Positions 63,581-64,000 of a stretch of 64,000 bases of DNA are shown here, piece by piece. The stretch lies in assembly GCF_964204645.1 (NCBI RefSeq), contig NC_134025.1, positions 7,569,001-7,633,000 of the forward strand. The letters are read 5' to 3'. The stretch is from Tubulanus polymorphus (lineage: Eukaryota > Nemertea > Palaeonemertea > Tubulaniformes > Tubulanidae). A model generated the notes under the pieces. The model saw only the letters and a program-made list of their open reading frames with translations, had not been told where the DNA came from and searched no databases. Position 1 is the stretch's first letter; each line of letters opens with the position of its first letter. The translations under genes were made by a program, and so were the position numbers.

Positions 63581-64000
63581 CTGCTCTGTCATGTTTTTCA
63601 CGTCACTTGTCTTATTCAACAAAATTGGCTAATTTTTTGCATGTCCTAATTTACTGCATGTTTAGGTCCTATCATTCAAAATCATCGATATCATCTCCAA
63701 AACCAAAGGGACGTTGAACCAGTCCAAAGTCTTTGAGAAATAGACACTGGCCCAAGTGTCTATTCGTAACTTTTGGAGCCTACCAACTTACCCCGGTATG
63801 GTATGTAGAGTAAATTACTGGGAGTTTTTCGGACGGGATTGTCTTACTTGTTTTGAGGGATGCTCAGATCCAGGGTTTCAACCTCTTTTCGGACCAGCCC
63901 TTTTGAAAATCTCACTACAAAAGATTCCACCCTACAAATGATCTCAGCATATGACAAAAGTCTGCAGCTTAGTGGTGTGTCGCGCCTGCCCCACTCAGTG

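Larger units (their letters stand above)
62696..64000. other. Right edge, no supported gene
   Basis: No exon that I can support. Contains the promoter side of the small secreted gene and two strong hairpins at 63371-63407 and 63459-63580. Confidence 0.5.

Overview
This is metazoan nuclear DNA. The genes are split into many short exons by GT-AG introns, the background is AT-rich, and it holds scattered MITE-like elements and microsatellites. The protein set is a bilaterian housekeeping set: mitochondrial isoleucyl-tRNA synthetase, aquarius helicase, TTLL5, PDCD2, PAAF1, GPR137 and two COX7A-family genes. It also has an iodothyronine deiodinase homologue and a neurotrophin/Spaetzle-type cystine-knot ligand. 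That mix, with compact intergenic spaces, points to an invertebrate, most plausibly a lophotrochozoan such as a mollusc or brachiopod. The phylum is an inference and was not tested.

Layout, left to right. A deiodinase-like gene (+, 941-1707) lacks the catalytic selenocysteine and carries one frameshift. Tail-to-tail with it is a 23-exon IARS2 (-, 2268-8016 or 8399) whose first exon is tandemly duplicated. GPR137 (+, 8820-11200) lies head-to-head with IARS2. A long coiled-coil gene resembling CCDC170 (-, 13361-16992) follows. Then come a COX7A2L/SCAF1-like gene (+, 17492-18391) and a COX7A gene (-, 19324-19844), arranged tail-to-tail with matching last exons. PDCD2 (+, 20202-21518) faces AQR (-, 21649-29937). 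TTLL5 (-, 31919-44475) is head-to-head with PAAF1 (+, 46441-50084). A neurotrophin-like gene (-, 51693-53243) follows. The sparse right end holds an intronless unknown gene (+, 58548-59504) and an unrecognised secreted cysteine-rich gene (-, about 61549-62695).

The genes alternate strands, so most neighbours form divergent or convergent pairs with short spacers: 358 bp between COX7A and PDCD2 starts, about 500 bp between the CCDC170-like and COX7A2L starts, about 420 bp between IARS2 copy B and GPR137, and 131 bp between PDCD2 and AQR ends. Bidirectional promoters and antisense 3' UTR overlap are therefore likely. Three genes (IARS2, COX7A2L-like, COX7A) serve mitochondrial translation or respiration, but no shared pathway unites the whole window.

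Non-genic structure includes three copies of a 5-bp-TSD, CAGGGGCGGATC-ended MITE (probably hAT-like), an ~870-bp foldback element with ~85-bp inverted ends in a TTLL5 intron, a minisatellite inside that element, several strong hairpins (two with tRNA T-arm-like sequence), and AT and ATT microsatellites. No bacterial-type system, CRISPR array or complete autonomous transposon was seen.
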